Below, piece after piece: positions 18,081 to 26,951 of a DNA stretch of 64,000 bases. The stretch's first letter is position 1. The number at the start of each line of letters is the position of its first letter. Location: positions 105 to 64,104 of the forward strand of contig NZ_KB903243.1 in assembly GCF_000379625.1 (NCBI RefSeq), in the 5' to 3' direction. The translations under genes and the position numbers were made by a program. The DNA is from Actinomycetospora chiangmaiensis DSM 45062. Its GTDB lineage: Bacteria > Actinomycetota > Actinomycetes > Mycobacteriales > Pseudonocardiaceae. The notes beneath the pieces are model-generated. The model was not told where the DNA came from and did not search any database. It saw nothing but the letters and a program-made list of their open reading frames with translations.

Positions 18081-18779
18081 ATGACCGTCACCGACGCCCT
18101 GCTCGCCCCCGTCCTCGCCGCCGACGCCCGTCGTCCGCTGATCACCTTCTACGACGACGCGACCGGCGAACGCCTCGAGTTCTCCGGCGAGACCCTCGCC
18201 AACTGGGTGGCGAAGACCGCGAACCTGCTGCGCGACGAGTGCGACGTCGAGCCCGGCACCCGGGTCTCGGTGGCCCTCCCGGCGCACTGGCAGAAGGCCG
18301 TGGCACTGCTCGGGGCGTGGTGGTGCGGGGCGCACGTGACCGACGACGGGCCCGCGGTGGCGCTCGTCGACGCCGACCACCTGGACGCCGATGCCGGCCT
18401 GGTCGTCGGCTTCTCGCTGGACGCCTTCGGGCGTCCGCTCGCGGACCTGCCGGCCGACGCGATCGACTACGCGAGCGAGGTCCGGATGCACGGGGACCAC
18501 TTCACCCCGGACCCGGTGGCGGGCTCCGGTCCGGCCCTCGGGACGCACTCCGTCGACGAGGTGGTGGAGCGGTCCCGACGACGGGCCGCGGAGCTCGACT
18601 ACGGTCCCGCCTCGCGTCTGCTGTCCACGGCCGACTGGCCGGTGGCGGCCGACGGCGGGCTCGTCGACGGGCTGCTCGCCGTCCTCGCGGCCGGCGGTTC
18701 ACTCGTGCAGGTGCGCCACGCCGACCCCTCGGCGCTCGACCGGCGGGCCGAGGCCGAGAGGTGCACGGCGCGGCTCTGA
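18081..18779 (+). CDS. TIGR03089 family protein (AMP-binding-like)
   Basis: 232 residues. The sequence resembles the N-terminal part of acyl-adenylating enzymes (ITFYDDATGERLEFSGETLANWVAKTANLL) but lacks the full ATP-binding motifs and C-terminal domain. Proteins of this type are conserved in actinobacteria right after the LCP gene (Rv3268 in M. tuberculosis). Function unknown. It ends just before the convergent acyl-CoA dehydrogenase stop, leaving no space between them. Confidence 0.8.
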   Translation: MTVTDALLAPVLAADARRPLITFYDDATGERLEFSGETLANWVAKTANLLRDECDVEPGTRVSVALPAHWQKAVALLGAWWCGAHVTDDGPAVALVDADHLDADAGLVVGFSLDAFGRPLADLPADAIDYASEVRMHGDHFTPDPVAGSGPALGTHSVDEVVERSRRRAAELDYGPASRLLSTADWPVAADGGLVDGLLAVLAAGGSLVQVRHADPSALDRRAEAERCTARL

Positions 18780-18780
18780 A

Positions 18781-19938
18781 TCAGCCGCGCAGGACCTGGC
18801 GGCCCATGACGACCCGCTGGATCTGGTTGGTGCCCTCGTAGATCTGCGTGATCTTGGCGTCGCGCATCATGCGCTCGACCGGGAAGTCGGTGGTGTAGCC
18901 GGCGCCGCCGAAGAGCTGGACGGCGTCGGTGGTCACCTCCATCGCGGTGTCCGAGGCGAAGCACTTCGACGCCGAGGCGATGAGCCCGATGTTCTTCTCG
19001 CCCCGCTCGGCCTTCGCCGCGGCGACGTAGACGAGGTGGCGGGCCGCCTCGATCTTCATCGCCATGTCGGCCAGCATGAACTGCACGCCCTGGAACTCCG
19101 CGACCGCCTTGCCGAACTGCTTGCGGTCCTTCACGTACTCCACGGCCGCGTCGAGGGCGCCCTGCGCGATCCCGACCGCCTGCGCCCCGATGGTGGGGCG
19201 GGTGTGGTCGAGCGTGGCGAACGCGGTCTTCAGACCGGTGCCGGGCTCGCCGATGATCCGGCTGCCCGGGATGCGGCAGTTCTCGAAGTAGATCTCGGTG
19301 GTCGGCGAGCCCTTGATGCCGAGCTTGTGCTCCTTGGGGCCGACCGAGAACCCCGGGTCGTCCTTGTGCACGACGAAGGCCGAGATGCCGTTGGCGCCCT
19401 TGTCGGGGTCGGTCTTGGCCATGACCGTGTACCAGTCGGAGATACCACCATTGGTGATCCAGCACTTGGTGCCGTTGAGGACCCAGTCGTCCCCGTCCTG
19501 CTGCGCGCGCGTGCGCATCGAGACGGTGTCCGAGCCGGCCTCCCGCTCGGAGAGCGCGTAGCTGATCATCGACTCGCCGCGTGCGATCGTCGGCAGGACC
19601 TCCTGCTTCAGCTCCTCCGAGCCGGACAGGATGATCGGCATCGAGCCGAGCTTGTTCACCGCCGGGATGAGCGAGGCCGACGCGTCGACGCGCGCCACCT
19701 CCTCGATGACCATGCAGGCGACGATCGAGTCGGCGCCCTCACCGGCGTACTGCTCGGGGATGTGGATGGCGTGGAAGCCGGAGGCGGTCAGCGCGTCGCG
19801 GGCCTCCTGCGGGAACCGGGCCTGCTGGTCGACCTCCGCCGCGAACGGCGCGATCTCCTTCTCGCTCAGCGCGCGGATGGCCTCCCGCAGCGCAGCGCGC
19901 TCCTCGCCCAGGTCGTAGACGTCGAACTCCGGGTTCAC
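18781..19938 (-). CDS. fadE25: Acyl-CoA dehydrogenase (FadE25 type)
   Basis: 385 residues, full length. Signatures: ISYALSEREAGSD, KCWITNGGISDWYTV, DRKQFGKAVAEFQGVQFMLADM and QLFGGAGYTTDFPVERMMRDAKI, ending with the catalytic-Glu segment QIYEGTNQIQRVVMGRQVLRG. It oxidises acyl-CoA to 2-enoyl-CoA with FAD; the exact chain length is unknown. GTG 19938 is backed by GAGGAG nine nt upstream. It lies downstream of purK-purE on the same strand, as fadE25 does in mycobacteria. Confidence 0.92.
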   Translation of the reverse strand: MNPEFDVYDLGEERAALREAIRALSEKEIAPFAAEVDQQARFPQEARDALTASGFHAIHIPEQYAGEGADSIVACMVIEEVARVDASASLIPAVNKLGSMPIILSGSEELKQEVLPTIARGESMISYALSEREAGSDTVSMRTRAQQDGDDWVLNGTKCWITNGGISDWYTVMAKTDPDKGANGISAFVVHKDDPGFSVGPKEHKLGIKGSPTTEIYFENCRIPGSRIIGEPGTGLKTAFATLDHTRPTIGAQAVGIAQGALDAAVEYVKDRKQFGKAVAEFQGVQFMLADMAMKIEAARHLVYVAAAKAERGEKNIGLIASASKCFASDTAMEVTTDAVQLFGGAGYTTDFPVERMMRDAKITQIYEGTNQIQRVVMGRQVLRG

Positions 19939-20090
19939 CGCGAACTCCTCCCGAACCGAAACATGCTCGGGAGCGACGGTACAGCCGGATTGGTTGGACG
20001 TCCTACCGTTCGTGGGATGACTCTCGCCCTCGCGGGACGTCCCCGGGCGGAGGGTCGGCGCCGCGTCGGCCCGGGGCGGCCCGCCCGCCC

Positions 20091-20666
20091 TCAGGACGAG
20101 CCGGGCCCCAGCTTGCGGACGGCCTCGTCCTTGCCCGCCACGGAGGTGCGCAGGTCGGCCTGGAAGTCGGCCATGCGGGCGGCGAGCCCGGCGTCGGCCG
20201 CGGCGAGGATGCGGACGGCGAGCAGGCCACCGTTGCGGGCGCCGCCGATCGACACCGTCGCGACCGGCACGCCCGCGGGCATCTGCACGATCGAGAGCAG
20301 CGAGTCCATGCCGTCGAGGTGCTTGAGCGGCACGGGCACGCCGATCACCGGCAGGACGGTCGCCGCCGCGACCATGCCCGGCAGGTGGGCCGCCCCGCCC
20401 GCGCCCGCGACCACCACGCGCAGGCCGCGGGACGCCGCCGTCTCCGACCACTCCAGCATCGCGCGCGGCGTGCGGTGGGCCGAGAGGACCCGGGCCTCCC
20501 ACGGCACGCCGAACTCGTCGAGGGCCTGCGCGGCGGCCTGCATCGTCGGCCAGTCGGAGTCCGACCCCATGACGATGCCGACCAGCGGGGGCAGCCGGGC
20601 GTCCGAGACCTGGGAGGAGTCCGTCGTCGCGACCGCCTGGCCGGGGACCAGCTCAGCAGAGGACAT
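20091..20666 (-). CDS. purE: N5-carboxyaminoimidazole ribonucleotide mutase
   Basis: 191 residues. The PurE loop [35 protein letters not shown] and [24 protein letters not shown] are all present. Class I enzyme in de novo purine synthesis working with PurK. Its ATG directly abuts the purK stop codon, so the two are one operon. An extra 25-residue disordered N-terminus precedes the domain. Confidence 0.95.
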   Translation of the reverse strand: MSSAELVPGQAVATTDSSQVSDARLPPLVGIVMGSDSDWPTMQAAAQALDEFGVPWEARVLSAHRTPRAMLEWSETAASRGLRVVVAGAGGAAHLPGMVAAATVLPVIGVPVPLKHLDGMDSLLSIVQMPAGVPVATVSIGGARNGGLLAVRILAAADAGLAARMADFQADLRTSVAGKDEAVRKLGPGSS

Positions 20667-21854
20667 CTAGTGCGCACTCCATCCGTCGCTCCACTTCCCG
20701 GTGGCGAGGTGGTCGGCGGCGAGCCGGGCGCGCCGGCGGACCTCCCTCATGTCGTCACCGGTGATCGTCACGTGCCCGAGCTTGCGGCCCGGGCGTTCGG
20801 CCTTGCCGTAGAGGTGCACCCTCGCCTCCGGGAAGCGGGCGAGGGTGTGGTGCAGCCGCTCGTCGGGTCCGGTGGAGGGCACGGGGTCCCCACCGAGCAC
20901 GTTCGCCATCACGCACGCCGGGCGCAACGTCGCCGTCGACCCGAGCGGGTAGTCGAGGACGGCGCGCAGGTGCTGCTCGAACTGCCCGGTCACGGCCCCG
21001 TCCATGGACCAGTGCGCCGAGTTGTGCGGCCGCATCGCGAGTTCGTTGACGAGGATCCGGCCGTCGGGGGTCTCGAAGAGCTCGACGGCGAGCAGCCCCA
21101 CCACGCCGGTGGCGGCGGCGATGCGGATCGCGAGCTCCTCGATCTCCTCCGCGGTGTCCTCGTCGAGGCCGGGCGCGGGCGCGAGGACCTCGGTGTTGAT
21201 CCCGTCCTGCTGGACCGTCTCGACGGCGGGGTAGACCGCGGCCTGGCCGAAGGGCGAGCGCGCCAGCACGACGGCGAGCTCGCGGGCGAGCTCGACCTTC
21301 ACCTCGGCGAGCAGCGGCGTCCCGGCCTCCAGCAGATCGGCCACCAGGGGCCGGGCCTCCGCCGCCGAGTCGACGATCCACACCCCGCGCCCGTCGTAGC
21401 CCCCGCGGGCGGCCTTGAGCACCACGGGCCAGCCGTGCTCGGCGGCGAACGCCTCGAGGTCGGCGGCGGACGTGACGGGCGCGAAGGGCGGGACGGGCTC
21501 CCCCCGCTCGGCGAGCCGACGGCGCATCACCAGCTTGTCCTGGGCGTGGAGCAGGGCCTCCGGGCCGGGGTGCACGGTGACGCCGTCCGCGACGAGGGTC
21601 GTCAGCAGCTCGCCGGGCACGTGCTCGTGGTCGAAGGTCAGCGCCTCGGCCCCGACGGCGACCCGTCGCAGCGCCCCGAGGTCGCGGTGGTCGCCGATCT
21701 GGACCTCGGGCGTCACCATCGCCGCGGCCTCGTCAGGCGAGGTGGCCAGCACCCGCAGCGTCTGACCGAGCGAGATCGCCGCCTGGTGCGTCATGCGGGC
21801 CAACTGGCCGCCCCCGACCATGGCGACGACGGGCAGGCCGGTGCGCTCCTCCAC
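20667..21854 (-). CDS. purK: 5-(carboxyamino)imidazole ribonucleotide synthase
   Basis: 395 residues, ATP-grasp family. VVAMVGGGQLARMTHQAAISL at the N-terminus, KAARGGYDGRGVWIV for ATP binding and LFETPDGRILVNELAMRPHNSAHW for the metal site. It carboxylates AIR with ATP and bicarbonate to give N5-CAIR for PurE. The GTG at 21854 follows a TAGGTT hexamer by 8 nt, pointing to a leaderless transcript whose promoter overlaps the stop codon of the upstream gene. Confidence 0.95.
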   Translation of the reverse strand: MEERTGLPVVAMVGGGQLARMTHQAAISLGQTLRVLATSPDEAAAMVTPEVQIGDHRDLGALRRVAVGAEALTFDHEHVPGELLTTLVADGVTVHPGPEALLHAQDKLVMRRRLAERGEPVPPFAPVTSAADLEAFAAEHGWPVVLKAARGGYDGRGVWIVDSAAEARPLVADLLEAGTPLLAEVKVELARELAVVLARSPFGQAAVYPAVETVQQDGINTEVLAPAPGLDEDTAEEIEELAIRIAAATGVVGLLAVELFETPDGRILVNELAMRPHNSAHWSMDGAVTGQFEQHLRAVLDYPLGSTATLRPACVMANVLGGDPVPSTGPDERLHHTLARFPEARVHLYGKAERPGRKLGHVTITGDDMREVRRRARLAADHLATGKWSDGWSAH

Positions 21855-21862
21855 GGGCGGAG

Positions 21863-21868
21863 AACCTA
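21863..21868 (-). promoter_or_regulatory. Putative -10 box, purK
   Basis: TAGGTT on the minus strand, 8 nt before the purK GTG. It overlaps the TAG stop codon of the gene upstream (21866-21868). Confidence 0.5.
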
Positions 21869-22849
21869 GTCGGCGGGATCGGCGAGGTCGCCCTCCGGGG
21901 CGATCACGGGGACGTCGAAGCCGAGGATCCTGTCCCGACGGGGCACCGCCGGCTCGGCGTCGCGCAGCTTCGCGAGGGTGTCGCCGACGGCGTCGAGCGT
22001 CGCGGGCAGCGGGACGATCCGCGCGCTGGGCGACCCGGTGACCCCGGACGCCCCGGCCAGGCGCCGCGCGAGCATCCCGCGGAGCACCCGCACGCGGGCG
22101 GCCAGGCCCTCGCGGGGCGCGAGCACGACGACCGTCGACCGCCCGACCACCGCGATCGTCTCCCCGGCGTCGAACACCACCGCGGCGGCGTCCCCCGTGA
22201 CGGTGAGGGGCGCGACGCGGGACCAGCCCGCCACCTGCAGGGTCACGACGACGAGGGCGTACGCGTCGCCCACCGACGTGCCGTGCGCGCGGGCCGCCCG
22301 GTAGACCTCGGCGAGCCGGGTGCGGAGGTAGCGCGCACTGGCGAGGCCGGAGAGCGGGTCGAGCGCGGCCGCCTCGGAGAGGTCACCGCAGGCCACGTCG
22401 GTCCAGCCGAGCGAGACGACCCGCACGAGCCGCGAGCCCTCCGCGCCCGGCAGACCCAGCCGCCGCCGCTCGCCCAGGGCCCCGAGGGCGCCGCTGACGG
22501 CCGTGTGCAGCGCGGCGAGGTCGGACAGCGTCTCGTCGAGCCCGATGCCGGCGGCCGCCCGGGCGCCCGCCCACCGCGTCATCGCCCGCTCGAGCGGCGG
22601 ACCGACCCGGCCGGAGAGGACGGCGTCGCAGACCTCGTCGACCGTCGGGTCGGGCCACTCCGAGGCCACCGACCACCCGAGGGCGTTGCTGCACGCGAAC
22701 CACCGCTCCTTGAGCGCCGCGTGCGCGGGTCCGGGCCGCCCGGTCCCGGCGCCGCGGGCGAGGGGCGCGGGGTCGGCACCGGGAAGGTCGGCGCCGTCGG
22801 CCCCGGCGTTCCCGACGACCTCGTCCCTGCGCTCGTCCGCGAGCGTCAT
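21866..22849 (-). CDS. Degenerate GGDEF-like protein
   Basis: 327 residues. Residues about 150-300 begin with DPLSGLASARYLRTRLAEVYRAA, matching the first helix of GGDEF domains, but no GG(D/E)EF catalytic loop is visible, so it should not make cyclic di-GMP. The N-terminal half is mostly helical (WFACSNALGWSVASEWPDPTVDEVC). It may act as a receptor or a scaffold. It lies 11 bp upstream of purK on the same strand and is divergent from the sigma factor gene at 23040. Confidence 0.6.
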   Translation of the reverse strand: MTLADERRDEVVGNAGADGADLPGADPAPLARGAGTGRPGPAHAALKERWFACSNALGWSVASEWPDPTVDEVCDAVLSGRVGPPLERAMTRWAGARAAAGIGLDETLSDLAALHTAVSGALGALGERRRLGLPGAEGSRLVRVVSLGWTDVACGDLSEAAALDPLSGLASARYLRTRLAEVYRAARAHGTSVGDAYALVVVTLQVAGWSRVAPLTVTGDAAAVVFDAGETIAVVGRSTVVVLAPREGLAARVRVLRGMLARRLAGASGVTGSPSARIVPLPATLDAVGDTLAKLRDAEPAVPRRDRILGFDVPVIAPEGDLADPAD

Positions 22850-23039
22850 CCACGCACCTCCGCTGCTCCCCGTGCCCGCCACCGTCGTGCCCGCCGCGGT
22901 GACCGACGGTGTCGGCCACCCCGGTCGTCGCGGGTTCTCCCCCTGGCGACGCGCGAGACGGTCATCCGTGACGGTGACACTGCCGGGATCCTCCCCGAGT
23001 CCGCCGCAGACTCCTCGCGGAGGGGGGAGGTGCGCCCGG

Positions 23040-24602
23040 ATGGCCGAGGTCGGCGGTACCGCAGCGGGCTCCGGCCTGCCCGGACCCAGCGACGCCGAGC
23101 TGCTCGGCGTCATCCGCGGGCGCCCCGCCGACACCGAGTCGACCGTCGCCTTCGGCACGCTGTACGACCGCCACCGCGACGCCGCCCGCGCCCTCGCCCG
23201 CCAGCTCGCCCGGTCCCCCTCCGACGCCGACGACCTCGTCTCCGCCGCCTTCGCCCGCCTCCTGGAGATCCTGCGCGCCGGGGGCGGGCCCACCGAGGCG
23301 TTCCGTGCCTACCTGCTGACCTCGCTGCGCCACCTCGCCTACGACCGGACCCGCGCGGAACGACGCCTCGACCTCACCGAGGACATGGGCGAGGTCGTCG
23401 GCGTCGACCCCGAGCGCACCGTCGTCCCGTTCGCCGACCCCGCCGTCGCCGGTCTCGAGCGTTCCCTCGCCGCGCGGGCCTTCGCGACCCTCCCCGAACG
23501 CTGGCAGGCCGTCCTCTGGCACCTCGAGGTCGAGGGCGACTCCCCCGCCGACATCGCGCCGCTCTTCGGCCTCACCCCCAACGCGGTGTCCGCCCTCGGC
23601 TACCGTGCCCGTGAGGGGCTCCGCCAGGCCTACCTGCAGGAACACCTCTCGGGCGGCGGCCCCGAGGCGCCGCCGAAGGACCGCCGACACCGCGAGACCG
23701 AGGAGAAGCTCGGCGCGTGGACCCGCGGCGGGCTGTCCAAGCGCGACGCCGCGAAGGTCGAGGAGCACCTGCGCGAGTGCGCCGAGTGCCGCGCCCTCGC
23801 CGCCGAGCTGCGGGAGGTCAACTCCGGCATCCTGCGCTCCGCGATCGCCCCGCTCGTCCTCGGCGCCGCCCTCGTCGGCTACCTGGCCGCCCGGCAGGGG
23901 GCGTGGGTGCCGTCGACCGCGGAGCTCGTCGTCGCGGGGAGCGGGGTCGTCGGGGTGATCGGCGCGCTCGGCGGCGTCGCCCGGTCCGCCGAGGTACCGC
24001 GGACCCGCCGGCTCGGCGCCGCCGTCGTCGGCCTCGCGGGCCTCGGCATCGCCACGGCCACCGCCCTCACCGCCGCCGGCCCCGAGGCCCCCGTCGCCGC
24101 GCCGCCCGCGGTCCTCCTTCCCGACGGCGGGTCGGTGCCGGTCCCGCCGCCGCCCGCCCCGCTCCCCGTTCCCGACGCCGGGTCCATGCCGGCGCCGGCG
24201 CCGGCTGACGCCGGCACCCTGTCGCGCACCCCGGCCCGCTCGGGGACGGGCGGCTCGGGGACGGAATCGGGAACGGGCGACTCCGGGACGAGCGGCTCGG
24301 TGTCGGACGGATCGGGAACAGTCGGCGCGGGGACGGGCGGCTCGGGGACGGGCGACTCCGGGACGGGCAGGTCGGGACCCGGCTCGGCATCCGGCGGCCG
24401 CGGGTCCTCCGCCGGCCGGCCGGTGGCGCACGCGGCGACCCCGGTCCCGTCGTCGGGCCTGGTCAGCTCGGGGGGCCGGACGACGGACGGCAGCGGACCG
24501 ACGACTGGCAGCCGCCTGGACGTCCTCGACCCGGGCGTGCTGACCGACCAGGTCCTGCGCCGGGGTCTGCTCGAACCGGTCCTGGACGTCCTGCTGCACT
24601 GA
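23040..24602 (+). CDS. ECF sigma factor fused to zinc-finger anti-sigma domain and membrane segments
   Basis: 520 residues. Sigma region 2 (LYDRHRDAARALARQLARS, DADDLVSAAFARLLEIL) and region 4 (LPERWQAVLWHLEVEGDSPAD then LTPNAVSALGYRAREGLRQAY) fill 30-205. Residues near 239-256 are a zf-HC2-type anti-sigma motif, VEEHLRECAECRALAAEL (HxxxCxxC). Three hydrophobic segments follow (about 263-345). The rest is an extracytoplasmic Pro/Gly/Thr/Ser-rich stalk with repeated GTGDSGT units and a short conserved-looking end LDVLDPGVLTDQVLRRGLLE. ECF groups with fused zinc fingers and TM helices are known (ECF52/53-like), so this is probably a self-contained surface-sensing regulator. No separate anti-sigma gene is nearby. 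Confidence 0.85.
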   Translation: MAEVGGTAAGSGLPGPSDAELLGVIRGRPADTESTVAFGTLYDRHRDAARALARQLARSPSDADDLVSAAFARLLEILRAGGGPTEAFRAYLLTSLRHLAYDRTRAERRLDLTEDMGEVVGVDPERTVVPFADPAVAGLERSLAARAFATLPERWQAVLWHLEVEGDSPADIAPLFGLTPNAVSALGYRAREGLRQAYLQEHLSGGGPEAPPKDRRHRETEEKLGAWTRGGLSKRDAAKVEEHLRECAECRALAAELREVNSGILRSAIAPLVLGAALVGYLAARQGAWVPSTAELVVAGSGVVGVIGALGGVARSAEVPRTRRLGAAVVGLAGLGIATATALTAAGPEAPVAAPPAVLLPDGGSVPVPPPPAPLPVPDAGSMPAPAPADAGTLSRTPARSGTGGSGTESGTGDSGTSGSVSDGSGTVGAGTGGSGTGDSGTGRSGPGSASGGRGSSAGRPVAHAATPVPSSGLVSSGGRTTDGSGPTTGSRLDVLDPGVLTDQVLRRGLLEPVLDVLLH

Positions 24603-24686
24603 TCGCGCCGCGGCCGCCGATCCCGCCGCGCACCGCGTCTCCCGACTCCGGCCGTGGGCTCTCCGCGCCGGAGGAGGAGGACGTGT

Positions 24687-24721
24687 CCGTTCATCCGAGT
24701 CGCCGTGACTCGGATGAACGG
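24687..24721. terminator. Perfect 15-bp stem hairpin after the sigma-factor gene
   Basis: CCGTTCATCCGAGTC (24687-24701) pairs with GACTCGGATGAACGG (24707-24721) across a 5-nt loop. It lies 84 bp after the stop codon at 24602. No T-run follows, so termination would be of the hairpin-only kind. Confidence 0.65.
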
Positions 24722-24894
24722 GAGCACTGCCGCGTGAGCAGCGGCGTCCCGCGAAGCGTCATCACGAGGTTCGTCCGTGGCCCGGCGCGTGGCGGACGAC
24801 CTGGTCGTAGCGGTCGCGCAGCGGGTCCGGCACCGTCGCGACGTCCCGGTCCGCTCGCGCGGGCAGAGGTCCACGACACCCGTGAGGCTCCTTC

Positions 24895-24900
24895 TAGGCT
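24895..24900 (+). promoter_or_regulatory. Putative -10 box, DUF1707 gene
   Basis: TAGGCT, 7 nt before the ATG at 24908; the expected start site coincides with the ATG. Confidence 0.55.
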
Positions 24901-24907
24901 GCACGCC

Positions 24908-25561
24908 ATGAGCGACCCCACCCCGGCGGTGCGCGCGTCGGACGCCGAGCGCGAGCAGGTCGCCGACCTGGTGCGGCGGGCGGTCGGCGACGGCCGGCTC
25001 ACCGTGGTGGAGGGCGACGAGCGGCAGCGGGCCGCCTACGGGGCGACGTTCCGCCACGAGCTGGCGCCGATCACGGCGGACCTGGAGCCGCTCGAGCCGG
25101 ACGCACCCGACGTCGGGGAGGGTCCCGTCGAGCGGCCGGACAGCACCGGGTCGATCGCCGTGATGGGCGGCGCGGACCGGTCCGGGACGTGGACGCCCGG
25201 GCTGACGCACCGCGCGGTGAGCCTGATGGGCGGGACGAACCTCGACCTGCGGCACGCGCAGCTTGACGCCCGCGGACTGACGCTGCAGATCGTCTCGATC
25301 ATGGGCGGCGCGAACGTCGACCTGCGCGGGGTCGGGCGCGACGTCACCGTGCAGGCGTTCGCGTTGATGGGCGGCTGCGAGGTCGTGGTCGACCCGGACA
25401 CCGTCGTCGAGGTCACCGGGGTCGGCGTCATGGGCGGGTTCGCCGACCAGGCGGGACCACCACGCGGACCCGGCGGGCCGCGGATCCGGGTCACCGGTTT
25501 CGCGATGATGGGCGGCGTCACGGTCACCCGCCGCCCGCTCGCGGTCGAGGGCCCTCAGTAG
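24908..25561 (+). CDS. DUF1707 protein with LiaF-like beta-helix domain
   Basis: 217 residues. The N-terminal DUF1707 domain reads VRASDAEREQVADLVRRAVGDGRLTVVEGDERQRAAY, a SHOCT-like helical unit. The C-terminal half repeats MGG turns (AVMGGADRSGTW, SLMGGTNLDLRHA, SIMGGANVDLRG, ALMGGCEVVVD, GVMGGFADQ, AMMGGVTVTRR), as in the cell-wall-active-antibiotic response domain of LiaF/YvqF. A membrane-stress role is plausible. No membrane segment is visible. Its end overlaps the convergent oxidase gene by 7 bp. Confidence 0.85.
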   Translation: MSDPTPAVRASDAEREQVADLVRRAVGDGRLTVVEGDERQRAAYGATFRHELAPITADLEPLEPDAPDVGEGPVERPDSTGSIAVMGGADRSGTWTPGLTHRAVSLMGGTNLDLRHAQLDARGLTLQIVSIMGGANVDLRGVGRDVTVQAFALMGGCEVVVDPDTVVEVTGVGVMGGFADQAGPPRGPGGPRIRVTGFAMMGGVTVTRRPLAVEGPQ

Positions 25562-26811
25562 CGGCGCTGCACCTCCAGCTCGGCGGCGGACGAGGCGCCG
25601 CCCAGCCCGACGGTGAGGTCCAGCTCGGCGAGCACGTCGGCGACGACCTGCGCGACGCCGTCCGCCCCGGCGAGGGCGAGGCCCCAGACGAACGGGCGGC
25701 CGAGGCAGACCGCGCGGGCGCCGAGGGCGAGGGCGACCGCGACGTCCGCGCCGGTGCGGATGCCCGAGTCGAGGAGCACCGGCAGCCGGTCGGCCACCGC
25801 GTCGACGACGCCGGGCAGCGCGTCGAGCGCCGCGATCGCGTGGTCGACCTGCCGGCCGCCGTGGTTGGACACCAGCACCGCGTCGACGCCCGCGTCGACC
25901 GCGCGGCGCGCGTCGTCGGGGTGCAGGACCCCCTTGAGCACCACCGGCAGCGACGTCCGCGACCGCAGCGTCGCCACGTCGTCCCACGTCAGGTGCGGGC
26001 GGGAGTACACGTCGAGGAAGGTCTCGACCGCGGCCCGCGGCACCGGGGAGCGCAGGTTCTCCAGCGGCGGGCCGGGGAAGTTCCGCGTGATCTCGAGCAG
26101 GGTCCGCACGGCCGCCGGGGTGATCCGTGGTGACGGCCCGGTGCGCGGCGCGGCGGCCCGCTCCCGCGCGAGCCGGGAGAACACCGGGTCGGAGGTGTAC
26201 TGCGCGATCCCGAGGCCGCGGCTGAACGGCAGGTGCCCGAGATCGAGGTCGCGGGGACGCCAGCCCAGCATCGTGGTGTCGAGGGTGACGACGACGGCCT
26301 CGCACCCGCTCGCCTCGGCGCGGGCGAGGAAGCTGTCGACGAGCTCGTCGGAGGTCGACCAGTACAGCTGGAACCACCGCCGCCCGATCCCCGACAGCGA
26401 CTCCATCGCCGTGCCCGCCTGGTTGCTGACGATCATCGGCACGCCCGCGGCGGCGGCACCGCGGGCCACCGCGAGGTCGGCGCCCCGCGTCACGAGGTCG
26501 AGCGCGCCGATCGGGGCGAGCAGCAGCGGGTGGTCGAGGCGACGGCCGAAGAGCTCGACGGAGAGGTCCCGCGACCCGACGTCGCGCAGCATCCGCGGGA
26601 CGGTCTGCCACCGCTCGAAGGCGGCCCGGTTGGCCCGCACGGTGGCCTCGGCGCCGGCACCGCCGGTCACGTAGGCGTCGGCCCGGCGCGACATGGCCCG
26701 GCGGCCGCGGCGCTCGAGCTCCCCCGCCGTCGTCGGGACCCGGGGCCGGGAACCGGAGACGCCGTCGCGATAGACCTGCTCCTGGCGGGCACGGCCCGCG
26801 CCGATCGACAT
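25555..26811 (-). CDS. FMN-dependent alpha-hydroxy-acid oxidase/dehydrogenase
   Basis: 418 residues of the lactate oxidase/lactate monooxygenase family. HPLLLAPIGALDLVTRGADLAVARGAAAAGVP and FQLYWS form the FMN pocket; LKGVLHPDDARRAVDAGVDAVLVSNHGGRQVDH holds the catalytic His-Gly-Gly-Arg; LDSGIRTGADVAVALALGARAVCLGRPFVWGL binds FMN phosphate. Substrate may be lactate or another 2-hydroxy acid. ATG 26811 is chosen over an upstream start at 26877 because TAGACG lies just before it and the upstream codons are Arg-rich. Confidence 0.88.
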   Translation of the reverse strand: MSIGAGRARQEQVYRDGVSGSRPRVPTTAGELERRGRRAMSRRADAYVTGGAGAEATVRANRAAFERWQTVPRMLRDVGSRDLSVELFGRRLDHPLLLAPIGALDLVTRGADLAVARGAAAAGVPMIVSNQAGTAMESLSGIGRRWFQLYWSTSDELVDSFLARAEASGCEAVVVTLDTTMLGWRPRDLDLGHLPFSRGLGIAQYTSDPVFSRLARERAAAPRTGPSPRITPAAVRTLLEITRNFPGPPLENLRSPVPRAAVETFLDVYSRPHLTWDDVATLRSRTSLPVVLKGVLHPDDARRAVDAGVDAVLVSNHGGRQVDHAIAALDALPGVVDAVADRLPVLLDSGIRTGADVAVALALGARAVCLGRPFVWGLALAGADGVAQVVADVLAELDLTVGLGGASSAAELEVQRRY

Positions 26812-26951
26812 GCGGCGTCGTCTAGCACGAACGCGGGAGCCGTGCCGTACGGGCACGGACGGTGTCGGACCTCTCACGCTGTGCTTGTGCGGAACCCGGA
26901 GATCCGGGGACTCTCCTTTCGGAAGCTAACAATCTACCCCGGGAGGCGGAC

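Larger units (their letters stand above)
24603..24907. other. Intergenic region with a perfect hairpin and a leaderless promoter
   Basis: About 305 bp between the sigma-factor fusion and the DUF1707 gene. It contains the perfect inverted repeat at 24687-24721 and a -10-like TAGGCT at 24895-24900. No convincing small gene is seen. Confidence 0.6.

Noticed and set aside
20017-20670. Plus-strand gene starting at ATG 20017 behind a TACCGT box
   Set aside because: The box and spacing look right, but the frame is antisense to purE and its protein lacks any domain; purE is certain.
24230-24400. Iterated GGGACGGGCGACTCC-type DNA as a repeat array
   Set aside because: It encodes the GTGDSGT stalk of the sigma fusion in frame; a protein-level repeat explains it.
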